The position numbers and the translations under genes were made by a program. This document shows positions 10,261-22,040 of a DNA stretch of 64,000 nucleotides, piece by piece (the stretch's first letter is position 1; each line of letters begins with the position of its first letter). The stretch lies in assembly GCA_051453625.1 (NCBI GenBank), contig JBOZIK010000001.1, positions 154,945,866-155,009,865 on the forward strand, in the 5' to 3' direction. This stretch comes from Welwitschia mirabilis (Eukaryota; Gnetophyta; Gnetopsida; Welwitschiales). Below the pieces are notes generated by a model. It was not told the DNA's origin. It ran no database searches and saw only the letters and a list, made by a program, of their open reading frames with translations.

Positions 10261-13240
10261 ATTTATTATCCTACTAGTACCAATTTCCCAACTTTAGATT
10301 AATTACCTTTTAAAATAAATTTTTAACAAGTCTTTATAATATCTCAAGATCATCCCATCCCTTGTAAATCATGTTTGATTTCTTAAGAATATATTTCCGT
10401 GAGCATTTTGAATGTTAAAAGGAAATTTTTCCCCCCTTATATTTTAATTTATTAGCTCCTTCAAAATTTCTCTCCCTTTATATATTCCCTTATATATGGA
10501 AAAGTACCATCTTTTAGCGTCTCATAGCCTAAACTTCTCATTATTAGGTTTATCCATAGTGCCTTGTTCTCTCACTCTATCCTAGGTAAAATTTTATTTT
10601 TTTAGTTAAAATCATATATTGACTTGTATATATCCCTCATCCCCGAACTTCTATATGTTTTGCATTACTATTCTAGCTGACTACATGAATGGGACTACCT
10701 TCTTTTCTCCTTTACTAAAAGTGATAGTCTATTTTTTTCACTTACTAAAATATAAATTAAGTATATGTTTCTTAATATTCTATATTAATTAAATTAATGA
10801 ATATTTACATGTAATTTCATATTATGATGCCTCATTTTTCATACATTGTTCTCTACTTATTTTAGATTTAGTTTCGATGTCAGTTGTAGAATATTTAAAA
10901 AGAAGGTAATCTTTTTTATCCTAATACAATAATCCTAGACATTATTTTTTAGCATGAGATAATTCATTTTAATTCTAGTCCTACTATCCTTAGCCTTTAC
11001 CTTAGCCATGATGAATCTACTCATCATGAGTAAAGCCATTACATCTTCCTTATGGAATGGAAGGTTTGTCTTACTTCTATGGAGTCCTAAATATCCCAGA
11101 TGATGCCTTAATACAATAGTCTTATCTATTTCATGAGATAATGTAGCCTGATTGTTACTTTGTCTTCCAATGCACTGATTCCCAAAGATACAATAAACTA
11201 ATGGGTAATAATCACATTAGTTGCAAGATTTATATAAAATAGATTTAGAACTAAATAAATATTCAAAATAACATTTTGAATTTACATCAATATAATTCTA
11301 CAGTAATGCACTTGGAGTACACTCTATAAATTTGAAAGAAATATTATAGTTAAAGGAATAGAACTTAAAAAACAAGTGAATCTTAATATTCATATCTTAG
11401 TAATAGAAGTAATAAATGATGATTTCATGATACCTTAAAAGCATGAAATGATTAGTATTAAGATTATACAATAAAATATTTTAAAAAATAATAATAAAAA
11501 CAAGGATGAATCAAAAGTAATTATAAAAGTTTTTAAAAATTTGGAGAAAGTAGGAGATCCAAAAATGCAATGTGACTTTATTTATCATAACATAAGTTGG
11601 GATCTATTATTGCTCCATAACACTTAAAAATACACCTTTCTACCTTATAGAAGAGTACTTATTAATAATAAATATGAATTAATTAGACACCTTCTTTTCA
11701 AAATAGTTCTTATAATTGATGATACAAATAATATTATAAGACTAAAGTAAGACTTCATGATAAAGCTAAATTGAGATGAAATGCTATTTACATATAAGGA
11801 TCATATTCTAGTAAAAGGATAATCCTAATAATAAAATATCAATTACACTAAAACATTATCATTTATATAAGGATTAGAACTTTTTGAATAATATACCATT
11901 TTTTTCCAAAGGGTTAAAATCTATTCTAGATTCATGTAAAAGTTTTATTACTATATGAGAATCTTCATGATTGCATTTATATGAAATTCATATGAGGATA
12001 CAAATTCTCTACCAACTTGGTGTGCTAAGTATTGAAGTTTTTATATGAATGAAAGATTTGATCGTTAGCAGTAGATTCAAACAAGTTATGTAAGATGCTA
12101 ATTAGGTTGTAAAACTAGTAAATGATAAGTTAAAGCTAAGAACCATTTTCCATGTGGATTATCTTTCATTAACAAACTTAAACTAGATAAAATCTTTAAG
12201 TTATCTGGTATAAGATGCACTAATTATGATTTAAAGATGAAAATAAAATAAAATAATGAAGGTGTAATAAATGTAATCCAACACAAGTACCTATAAGATA
12301 TCTTTGAAAAGTATTAGAAAAGCTAGAATTAAATATTTTATGAAATATTCAATGCTCAAAATTTATTCTGTTTGGATGGCTCATCGTAATTTGGTTAAAT
12401 TATAATTTGTTTATCAGACTAAAATTAAAACCAATATTTTTTATTACGTTCATGACACAAGTAATAAAGTAAGTACTTTCTAATTATATTATCTATGTAT
12501 AGAAATGTGTACACGTAAATACACAACTTAAAATTCTAAAGTTAGGCTATAAGAATCTTATGCCTATCAATTCTTTGAAATTCAATATGATTTAAGTCCT
12601 TTATTTCATTAATTATTTTTCTCATTAGTTTACTTGGTATAGTTATATTTTCATTTCTTTATTTTTAAGTAGGATATTTTTTTAGAAGCATGTGAATTCT
12701 AGATGCATAATTTACTTCAATTATTTAGCTGTAGTAGATCTTATTAAGCATTTAGTTGTAGTATACCTCATAAATTATACCTCCTCTTATATGAGTTAAG
12801 ATATCGTTTGATGTATTTTTCTTTAACATACATCTAGGTTTTTCATTTGCATTCATCCATATTTTTTCCTTTATAGGAACATTTACTAATTTTGCTATAA
12901 TATTGATACCAAAATGTATGTTCTAATGATTTATATGTTAATAAAGTTATTGTTTTTACACCAAGCCATTAATATGAGATAAGCCTTTTAGTTTTACATT
13001 GGGAAGGGTTAATGATTCTTCCTTTTAGATGAAAGCATATTTGATTTTGTTTTTTCCTTTTCTTTAAGAAACTCTAATTGGAGCACAATATGCTCGAGAG
13101 CTATTTTTGAAGCTGTCATATTGTTAAAAATGATTTCTTAGTTAATCTTATGTTAAAATTAGTTATCAATATTTCTATAGTCATAATTTAGAAGATAGAA
13201 AAGGTATTTATAACAAGAAATACAGTAACAATGGTAAATA
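10261..13240. other. AT-rich intergenic sequence, nothing recognised
   Basis: Both strands were read for retroelement motifs, tRNA-like boxes and long open frames. Only short AT-rich frames were found. Parts may be very old LINE or copia debris, but no motif supports a specific call. Confidence 0.5.
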
Positions 13241-13255
13241 AGTAGGGGAGAACGT

Positions 13256-13432
13256 GATACTTGAAACTTCTAGTAATTATACCTCTCCCCTTAGAGTATA
13301 ATCATCATGATTGCTCAAATGGATTTAATTATGCCCAAAGTCTTGTAGTATGCTAATTAGATCATGTAAAGGTTAAGCTTACAACCTAAAAAATGGAGGA
13401 AAGTGTCTCACTAGTTTAGCTACCATTCCACC
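13256..13432 (-). mobile_element. tRNA-derived SINE copy, minus strand
   Basis: Read on the minus strand, this copy begins GGTGGAATGGTAGC. It has a box-A-like GGTAGCTAAACTAGTGAG, then a box-B-like AGGTTGTAAGCTTAACC, and ends with a segment matching the neighbouring plus-strand SINE (GATGATTATACTC...AGAGGTAT). RNA polymerase III boxes at tRNA-like spacing define SINEs. The decayed B box (TTAACC from an original TTCGAACC) indicates age. No clear target-site duplication is seen for this copy. Confidence 0.65.
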
Positions 13433-13456
13433 GGCATTATGGATAGTTAAGAAATA

Positions 13457-13688
13457 ACAAATGTGGTGGTTATCCTAGTGGTAGAAGATAGATCCTTCAT
13501 TCATGAGGTTGTGATTTTCAACCTTTGAATACTTTGCTTGACACGTTATGCGACCTTGGATGTAATTAAATTATTCGCATTACGTAGCCTTGGGTGTAAT
13601 TCAATCATTCATTTGGGGGTGATGATTATACTCTCTAAGAGAGGTATGATTAGTAAAGGTTTTAAGTTCAACATCCACCAATGAATAA
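13457..13688 (+). mobile_element. tRNA-derived SINE copy, plus strand, with 10-bp TSD
   Basis: The element is about 232 bp. Its left part carries a box-A-like TTATCCTAGTGGT (13470-13482) and a box-B-like GAGGTTGTGATTTTCAACC (13505-13523). These are spaced as in a tRNA, and the B box is consistent with deamination of a GTTCGAACC core. The body ends with GATGATTATACTC...AGAGGTAT, shared with the inverted copy to its left. It is bounded by a perfect 10-bp direct repeat TTAAGAAATA (13447-13456 and 13689-13698), read as the target-site duplication made by LINE-type insertion. SINEs encode no protein and borrow LINE machinery; an L1-type LINE relic lies at 42.7-45.9 kb. Confidence 0.72.
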
Positions 13689-13698
13689 TTAAGAAATA

Positions 13699-15060
13699 TA
13701 TTGCAAAATATAAAAGCAAAATCATTTCATAGAGGTTCTTATCCAATGAAAAGTCAACATTATGAAATTAGTGATGTGAAGGTATGCAGTGAATGTATCA
13801 AGATCTAGTCTCTTTAACAATAACCACATAATTTAAAGAGGAAGATCTAAAGGAAGTAACAAAAAGCTAAGAAGGATGGAAACAATGAGAGATTCCCTTT
13901 ACATTAGAATACATAGAGTACAAAAGCTTCTTGAACAGACTCATGTGAAAGCATTATGCTAACTCATCTTTAAACACTCACACTCTGCTTTTTTACTTTG
14001 ATGCTTCTTAAGCCTATCACTCTTCTCTATTTATAAGGCTTTCAGAGAAATCTTAACCATGAAGGATTCACTAACATTGCCCTCCTACATGTTTCACCAA
14101 AAATAGTTTCTAGACAAAGGATATTCCTTACACCTAGACTCCCTCAAAACATGCTAACTTAAGTAGCTATCAATTTTCGACATTGTAATTACACAGGGTG
14201 GATTTTATTTTCTACATGAACACACTAATAACTAATGCAAACAAATTTTCTACAAGGATGCTTCTACATCAATTAGATAATGGGATAAGACTTCATATCT
14301 AACGACATTTAACCCTTCATAAAATGTTGATCTTCCATTGTTATAATAGAGTTATGATATATAGAAAACATTTTATATAAATTAGTAGACTACTAATTTT
14401 AACAAGGCGAAGATAAAGAAAAGCTAACTAAAATTTTTCTACAATCTCAATGATACCCTCTTGTACAATACCTAAGCAAAAATGCACAAAAAAAGACTCT
14501 GCATTATGTAACAACCTTAAATTGTCTAAGGTTTTCTCGTTTAATAATAACCTAACAATCACTTAAAGATATATATATAGAATCCATAGGTTCATCGTCT
14601 CCATTGCAGAAACAATAGTTTATTCTCAATAAAACAAAGTCCGAAAGAAGTTAAATGGCACGAGTCAACCCACATGCGTTATGAGAAACCTGGGCACTCT
14701 AGTAAGCAAAACATAACATAAAGACACTTAAATTAAACTTAAACCCAACTGAAATTAAAGAAAATAAACAAAAGATAAAATCCCTTTTGAAACCACGTGG
14801 CATCGTGACCTTTTTTTGTTTTAAAAATCCATAAAATGTTTCACGCCCCTGCCCGCCTTGGTTTTCAAAGGGCCGTATTTTTTACCGTAGTAATTCAATA
14901 ATTCCAAGAGTTATAAATTAAAAAAAATACATGCAAATATCTCAGAGTACCTCGGCCTTGCATGTTTTCTGTTTTTTTAATTAAATTTTTTCTTTTGTCC
15001 GAAGTTAATTACGGCGATTTAAGTGAGTGAGTGGTCAAAAGGGGGTCCAAAGTAACCCTT
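13699..15060. other. Upstream intergenic region of the host gene
   Basis: No gene or element motif is recognised. Composition becomes less AT-rich from about 14640 towards the promoter, consistent with the proximal regulatory region of the downstream gene. Confidence 0.45.
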
Positions 15061-15069
15061 TGGGAGGCA

Positions 15070-15077
15070 TATAAAAA
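15070..15077 (+). promoter_or_regulatory. TATA box of the host gene
   Basis: TATAAAAA lies in a locally GC-richer stretch and is followed by an AGGGGAGGGGC tract. Transcription would be expected to start about 30 bp downstream, near 15100. This places a 5'UTR of roughly 0.28 kb (spliced) ahead of the start codon at 15695. Inferred from position and consensus. Confidence 0.55.
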
Positions 15078-15099
15078 GGGGAGGGGCAGTGTGCAATGG

Positions 15100-15694
15100 T
15101 AGAAATCGGAACCAAAGGGAGGGCAACGCAACAACGAAAAAACCCTCGCGTGCGACGCATCTGTGAAACTCGCCCTTTGTTTTACGACTCTCTCTGTTGG
15201 GGAGTGTTTCTCGATTTCGATTAAAGATCTGTGGATCGATTGGTATAGAGTACCAGAAAAGCTTGGCTCCCTCTCTCTTTCGCAGGGCTTGGATTATCAT
15301 CATTGATTTGGTTGATTCATAAAACATAAACGAAACCCTAACTGCAATCTTTGCAAGCCTCGGAGAGGTACATAAATGATCCCAATGATGCACTTCTCCG
15401 AGGGTTTTTACTTAGCCTTTTTTAGTTTGTTTTGTTTGGATGTTGTGACTGAAAACCCTATCAATGGCTCGCTGCAGCTTCAGCTCGGCTTGTGCAGGGA
15501 GCTGCGCGATTTGTGGTTTCTCAAACCAAGTATCAAATTGCGAAGGCACACAAAAATTTTCTTGAACTCATTTGAAATAACAATTAAATTTTTGTTCTGA
15601 TCGCGATTGGTAGAGTGTTCGCGATCTTGATCAGGTAAGATTCGATCGGCAAGTAAGGAAACTATTCGAATTCTTCCAATTCAGTTGAATCAAG
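15100..15694 (+). promoter_or_regulatory. 5'UTR with probable intron
   Basis: The leader is pyrimidine- and CT-rich, as in many plant genes. A consensus donor (GAGAG|GTACAT, GT at 15368-15369) and a good acceptor with a pyrimidine tract (TTCCAATTCAG, AG at 15683-15684) would remove 317 nt. That leaves only 10 nt (TTGAATCAAG) before the ATG. An intron ending just before the start codon is common in constitutively expressed plant genes. Inference from splice signals only; transcript data would decide. Confidence 0.5.
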
Positions 15695-18666
15695 ATGTCT
15701 CGGTGTTTCCCATTTCCTCCTCCGGGATATGACAAGGCGGCTGTGCTCGCCGAGCGGGAATTTCTGGAAAAGGTTCGTTTGGTTTATACATCATTGCTGC
15801 TTTTCTGTTCATTTGAAACCCTACTTGGATGCCTGGTTGAAATCTTTGAAGATGACTTAGGGTTATATTTTGTTCAAAACCCTAGCGCTCTTGTTAACCG
15901 AAGAAATCAAACGAGTGAGGACCATGTTTAGTAGCCATGTTTTTAGCAAAGATGTTAAGATGGGTGATGATAGTTTTCTGAGTCCTCGATTTGCAAGAAA
16001 CAGCAATAATTCGACGGAATCTGTATGGAACAATCAAGATGACATATCGTTGCTTTTCTTTTGAACCAACCATTTGAACAAAAGGACTCTTCATCAATCA
16101 CGTAAAAGGATCCCGCTAAATAAAATAATCATTGTTGAAAAAAATTAAAAGATCTTTAGTGCTGCCACTGTTGCGAGAGACCTCTCAAAATATGACTAAT
16201 ACCCAACCTAGCGGCCCTGTGAATTCTCTGAAAACTTTAAATTTCTTTTACAAAACCCCTAGTACAAAGACGTGTAAAATCTTATCCCTTCCAGAAGAAG
16301 TCTTCTACTCTAATAACAGAATCTGATTTGAGTTTTATATCTGAATCGAGTTACATTAGATTTTTTATTGTCTGTAGCTGTATCAGGTCCGAGTAATAAA
16401 AATCCGCCTTAAATGTTATGGCTCTACTGGAGTCTAGATCTTTCAAGGCTTCCTTGTCTTACAATTTGTTTAAATCCACTGGATCTCCACAAATGTGTTA
16501 TAGAAGATATATAAGGTTGAAATGAGTCTATTTTAGTCCTTTAGAAGCTTCATGTGCGTTTTAGGTGTTTGCTTTAAGGTTCATGGATGTGGTTTAACTC
16601 AGTACCTGGTTCTCTTACAGTAGCAACTAGTAGAGATAGACCAAGCATAGGTTTTTATTTGGTAGATACAGTTATGTTTATTTGGATTGAATTTTATACG
16701 AAAGTTAAGCATTAAAATTGAGCTTTTCTTAGTTCAAGTTTCCTGTTCTGAATTGTTCAGATTCAGAATGTGGAAGAGAAGGAGAAAGTGAAGGAAAAGA
16801 AAGTAAAGAAAGAGAAACGAAAGAGAAAGGAGTTTGAAAATGGAATTGTATCTGGTGAAGATGTCAAAAAGAAGGAAAAGAAGAGACACAAACATAAGCA
16901 CAAGGACAAGAAGGACAAGTGCAACGATGAAACTGACAAGAAAAACTCTGCTCGTTATGAAGCGATGAGTATTGATAAGCGTGAAGAGATTGACAATGTT
17001 AAATACAATGGTTTTCAAAAGAGAGATGTTTCAAAAGAGATGGATGATAATGCTGAGGGCACAGATGTCAGCAAGGATTCTGTAATCACCAGAGCGGACT
17101 CATCTGATAATGCAGAGACAAGGAACAACCATTCCAATGATAATCATTTAAAGCACGAAAGGCCTGATGGTGGGTATTTTTAATTGCTCTTGTCTGTAGA
17201 ATTTTATTCTTATGCCACCTTATTGCATAACTATGTAGTAGCACGCTTATGGGAACTAGGCACTGTTTTCTTAGTCGTTGAGTTTGTTTTTAATATCTGT
17301 GTTTTCATAATTTGATAAAGGTAATGGCATTTGGATCTGCTTACCCGTGCTTACAGATAAGGAGAAGAGATGCAAAAAATTGCATCAAGCTACTTCTTCT
17401 GGAGTTGTGCGGAAAGGAGACTCAAAGATTCTCAAAAAAGTCACAGATTCTTCTTCTTCTCAAGGAAAACATGCAGATAATGGCAAAAGCATTAGCAATT
17501 CGACCTTTTCTTCAATGGAAATGAAAAGTCAGACAAATATATCAGTGCAGAAAGGTGGAACTGATGCATTTAAAACTGTTAAAGGTAGCAGTACAGAATT
17601 AGGTGCAAAATTAAAGGGCAGCAGTCAATTTCCGGGATGTAAAAGTGGGTCATCTAAACTTCAATCTAAAGCCTTGTCAAGTGATAGGATTTCAGCTGTT
17701 AACAAAAGATCGCATGCTGAAGTCGTTCCTTCACATATAAGGAACAATGAGAAGAGAGGTATCAAGCTCCCTGAAGACAAGCATGTTACTGCTGATCATC
17801 ATGTTAACCAAAATTTGACACAGTCTCTTCAAGCTAATCACTTGACAGATAAAAAACTTCAAGCTACTAATCACCGTCGAACCAAATCTGGGACCAAATC
17901 CAAATTTGATGTTACCAATGGACAGAATGTAGTTGAAAGGTCTCAGGTTTCTAAATTTGACAAGCGAAGTTCACAGTCTGAAGCAGTGGAAAAGAATAAA
18001 CACCCTATTCCAAATGCCCAAAAAATAGGGCCAAATGATGAGAGCCCAGATCAAAATGCTGCACTTGAAAAGAATAAACATCCTAGTCCAAATGCTCAAA
18101 AAATGAGGCAACACGATGGGAGGTCAGANNNNNNNNNNAATACAAGGATGATGGAGTGTAAAGAACTTGAGTCAGAAGACATCAAATCTCTGACGAAGGC
18201 TGTTAAAAATGAAAACAGTAAAGGCTTGTTCACGGACAAGGACCAGAAGATTGACAGGGTCCAAAAGACTGCTGAAGACACTTCTAACAATCGGAGTGAC
18301 CAATCTCTTCCAAGCACCAGTTATGATGCGTCTTCACCGACTGAACCTGAATCCCTAAAAGGTAAAAGCATTAACAGTTGTCGCTATGGTGGGATCCAAA
18401 ACTCAAGTAGTGCATCTGAAAAGTGTTCAAGTGATCTGTCTACTCAGCATTCATCGAAGAGCAGTGACATTGTTAATTCTTTACCTGTCCCAAAGTTTCA
18501 AGAATGGTCAGATTTTGATGATCAATCCTGGCTATTCCCTACTGAAAAAACTTTAAGGAAATCAGATTTGAACTTGAATGCTGATGCACCAGTAAAAGTA
18601 TGGGATAAATCGATTCCTATTCCTTCAGTCAATTTACATGCATTGCCGTTTGTTGTTCCTTTCTAA
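15695..18666 (+). CDS. Plant Lys/Glu-rich protein of the MSRCFPFPPPGY family (annotated elsewhere as myb-like protein X or DNA ligase-like)
   Basis: Three exons are proposed: 15695-15772, 16761-17169 and 17357-18666, with the stop at 18664-18666. Introns of 988 and 187 nt have GT-AG ends and join in phase (0 and 1). The predicted protein is about 598 residues plus an unknown gap. Exon 1 encodes MSRCFPFPPPGYDKAAVLAE, the conserved N-terminus of a plant-only family, which fixes the start. Exon 2 is a highly charged block (about residues 27-75, Lys/Glu/Arg repeats with basic HKHKHKDKK clusters), probably a nuclear localisation and RNA- or DNA-contacting tail. Exon 3 is Ser/Asn/Lys-rich, low-complexity and likely disordered. 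It contains a 26-codon tandem repeat next to a 10-N gap (18129-18138). The C-terminus, FQEWSDFDDQSWLF followed about 30 residues later by VNLHALPFVVPF, is also family-conserved. The family has no known biochemical function, and names such as DNA ligase-like are not supported by any catalytic motif here. This is the only intact host gene seen. Confidence 0.88.
17985..18128 (+). repeat. 26-codon tandem repeat within exon 3, cut by an assembly gap
   Basis: Two in-frame copies, 78 bp apart, encode EKNKHPIPNAQKI and EKNKHPSPNAQKM with similar flanking residues. The second copy runs straight into a 10-N run. The reading frame is the same on both sides of the Ns, but the true number of repeat units is not known from this sequence. 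Confidence 0.8.
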
Positions 18667-19080
18667 ATCTCTTTTTGGCAGCATGCTGGCTTTTGAGTCT
18701 GCCTGAGCATAAGTTGACTGTGCTGAACAGTGAAGTTTGTGAAGTAAGAAGATAAGAACCTAAGACAGTGCTGCCTTGTGTACTCTGATTATCTGATAGG
18801 GAAAGGACAATTCATTTGACCGTTATCCAATCTTGGAAGTTTTGCAGGAGAGCTCTAAGGTTTAACTTCTGTTGCCTGGATCTGGAAGGGGTTTCAATGC
18901 TATTTTCAACTTTGGTAGTGATAAGAAGACTCAGTATCTTTTGGAAATGAACTTGACAATATCTTTGTCTTCAGAAGGATAGCACCAACTCAAAATGCTT
19001 ATGTATATTTTATGCTTGAGTTTGGACCCTGTGTTCTGGGCCATTGGAATTCAGTTTGAGAGACCATTAAAATATAAAGA
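18667..19080 (+). other. 3'UTR of the host gene
   Basis: The sequence after the stop is moderately GC-balanced with no open frame. An ATTAAAATATAAAG stretch at about 19066-19079 could act as a near-upstream polyadenylation element. The exact 3' end cannot be placed from sequence. Confidence 0.45.
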
Positions 19081-19262
19081 TGTTCACACTGAAATAATTG
19101 CCATATTTTGATAGGCAATAATGTTTTGGAACGAAAACATTTTCTGTTGCAGGCACTTAATCAAATTGTAATGATTCTTTTGGAGGAGATAGGAATGATT
19201 GTTATTACGATTGGACGCAAAGAGGAAGTCAAAAATACAATACGGACAAAAGTCTAACATAT

Positions 19263-19412
19263 AAGCATACTCGTCCTGGACCCTATATGTCAGTCTGATG
19301 TATATATGAACAAATTTTCTGCCATCGATATTTTTATATAAAAGCATACTCGTTCTGGATCTTATATGTCATTGTGATGTATATATGAAACAAATTTTCT
19401 GCCATTGGTATT
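19263..19412. repeat. 79-bp tandem duplication downstream of the gene
   Basis: Two copies begin AAGCATACTCGT at 19263 and 19342 and remain similar through a CAAATTTTCTGCCAT block. They differ by scattered substitutions and a 1-bp insertion. No coding or transposon motif is seen. Confidence 0.8.
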
Positions 19413-21052
19413 TGTATTGGATACATTTGTTGAGATTCAATTGCAACTGTTACGTAAACATTTGATTGGTTAATGCAAGCCTCAGCTGCCCTCTTTTTTT
19501 TTTAAAAATTGAAAGCACATTGTTCGTCTAGTATAGATACTATGCTCTAGTTTTTCCGACGATGAGATGCCATTGTGTTTGAAACAAGAGGATGTAAGAA
19601 ATCCTTTGGCTTTCAATTTTATCTACGGCACCAGTCAGTTATTGTGTCCAGAATGCAATTTTGCAGCAAACTTTGTAAAACTTTATATTAAATGCTATCA
19701 AAAATGTGTAATTCTTTGATTCACTTTTAACGGTAGTATTGCATTGGCTGGGCTCTAATTTTTCTGTTGGAAGGGTTTAATTCCTCAGTTTGTGATAAAC
19801 TAGTACATTGGAATTTCTTGTCCAACAGCGAGGTCATATTAAAGCATTCAAAACATATATGGTTTCCTTCCAACAAGAACAGCTAATGATAAATTTTAGA
19901 TGTACCTCACCTACAATTGTCGTTCAGATGACAAATCCAACTCAGATTTCACAGAGGCGTAGAGGAGTGTTAATTCAGAAAACGAAACAAGGAATGTGAT
20001 AAAATCAGAGGCACAAATACGAATGGTGGAAAGGGGAATGATCTTGTAGTATTATTAGAACCAAAATTTTTTGAAATGAATCCCAGCTTTTTTTATCTGA
20101 TACTGCAAATGAAATCCTATGAAGTTGTGCAAGACTAATCTTCATTTGGATAGTGGGGGAAAAAGGTTCTGTTTTATTTGTTTCTTTAAGTCACATTGTT
20201 TTCTTCTAGATGGCTTGGATCTTTCAGGAGAATGACTTCAGGTAGTGGGTTATGGTAGTAGAGGGGTGTATATTTTCTGTATTTCAGTAGCAGTTCTGTA
20301 GAGAAGTGTCATGATACACAACGCTATATTATTATTGATTGCGGTGTTCATCACCAAGGTACTGTTGTGTTCATTAGGTGTCCCAAGACAAGGAAAGAGG
20401 TTTTTCGGTGCCATTTTCTGAGATCGTATGATCATATCAGTGAACATTTTACCCAGAGGCTACAGTTAGTGGTCCTCGTGGATAGAGGATATAGTCATCC
20501 TCAGCGTCTTTTGTATGCATCGCATCGTTTTCTTGTTCTTTGAATAAGGGTCTATAGTTTAGGGTGCAAGTGTTGTACAGGTGTTCTCCATTTGATGGAT
20601 TCTTATTTACTGTTTAGTGAGCCCTCCTGTCAGCCTGTCGAACACTCACGATGAAAGTCGAGTGAAGAATAGGCAAGCAATTATTCCAATGAAAGTATAT
20701 TTGAGGATATAAATAGCGACTGATATCACTGATCAGAATCTTTCATGTAGTGGGTCAACTGTTAATTGATTTTGGTTTCTTCCGGGAGAATCTTTGACGA
20801 TAAAAAAATGTAGTGAGTTTTTCTCGGTTATGATTTTCAACTGGTCTTTTCGAATTCTGTAAGCGTGTCCAATCATAGATACTCCATTACAGGTTAAATG
20901 ACAAGATATTTGGTTGACATTGTGGGCAGTCAGTTGGGGAGTCCAGTGTAACTGAGTAAAGCTTTCTGAGCTGTTGAGCTCTTTGTATTTGTACCTAAAT
21001 CGAAGTCTATATTTTGAGAATTTCGGATACGCTATAAGCCAAGACCTTAAGT
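19413..21052. other. Gene-flanking sequence with two unassigned open frames
   Basis: Composition is more GC-balanced than the surrounding transposon-derived DNA. A stop-free plus-strand frame of 93 codons without a good ATG runs from 20262 to the TGA at 20541-20543. A minus-strand frame runs from 21104 to 20733 through a 10-N gap (21053-21062). Neither translation matches a family I recognise. They may be chance frames, an unrecognised exon or an old insertion. Confidence 0.35.
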
Positions 21053-21940
21053 NNNNNNNNNNATTTATGTAACTAGGAAAAATTGTGGTAACAACCAACA
21101 TCATTTTAACATAAGCATACTTTAATTTTAGTTTGTATTAATTACATTCTACCTTTATCTCTTAGCAGTGCCTTTGTTAATGTTCATTTACAATTTAGTA
21201 CCTGTCGTTTTTGGGCAGATTTGTATATTTTTGCCAAAGCATTTTCTTTCTTAATCCTGGATTTATTTATTCTATTTACTTGTTTTTGTGTTTTATTCTT
21301 GTAATTGAATATTTAATAACAAAATAAACTTAGATACTTCAGAAGAAACTTAATATCATGATTGTTAAATGAAAAGTATTGAATGACAAGTACACTAGTG
21401 TATTCTTCTTATAACATGTATTTGATTTTAAAGTGACAACTGTAGCTATTGAATAGCTTTAGTTATTGTACTAGAACACATTAAAAAAAAGACTTTATTG
21501 CATAAATAAATAGAATTTTAAAACCTTATTAATTCCATCCTCCCATTAATCTAAGCTATATAGAGGAAGTGTCATTAAGGAGCTACCTAAATGACGTTAT
21601 TGTTTTTTATGAATTTTTAAGCTTTTATAAAAAGTGTCAGAAGAAAAAGGAAAATAATAAACCAAATCGTCTCTATTCTCTCGTATGGGCTTTTGGAAAA
21701 TACATCTTGAAACACGCACAATCACTTTGGATATTTCCAATTGAACATCCAAGTTGCCTGTAGCTTAAGCACACACATAAGTGTTATGTGTGATTGATTT
21801 TACAAGAAATGGACTTACCTATTTGAAGTGGGCATGCTTGTAATGCATGGTTAGCCACAGTTAATAATGATAAACTTCTAAGGTAAGACATCCTCACCTT
21901 ATAATTACCTTTGTAAGCATTCATATATAGGATATGGCCG

Positions 21941-22040
21941 NNNNNNNNNNNNNNNNNNNNNNNNNNNNNNNNNNNNNNNNNNNNNNNNNNNNNNNNNNNN
22001 NNNNNNNNNNNNNNNNNNNNNNNNNNNNNNNNNNNNNNNN
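21941..22040. other. 100-N gap of unknown true size
   Basis: Exactly 100 Ns, a conventional placeholder length. ATGGCCG flanks it on both sides (21934-21940 and 22041-22047). Gaps of the same length lie at 38168-38267 and 53771-53870, and short 10-N runs lie at 2112, 4123, 18129, 21053, 44755 and 58848. Confidence 0.8.

Noticed and set aside
15019-15393. 124-codon minus-strand open frame
   Set aside because: It lies antisense across the promoter and 5'UTR of the host gene, has no recognisable domain, and reflects the local lack of stops in a GC-richer stretch.
15376-15600. 74-codon plus-strand frame upstream of the gene
   Set aside because: It falls inside the probable 5'UTR intron and has no homology; the family-conserved start is at 15695.
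16734-17018. 94-codon hydrophobic minus-strand frame
   Set aside because: It is the antisense shadow of the Lys/Glu-rich exon 2, which reads as Leu/Phe-rich in reverse.
17347-17356. Start of the long exon-3 frame at a GTG upstream of the acceptor
   Set aside because: The real exon begins at 17357 after the TTACAG acceptor; the upstream codons are intron sequence.
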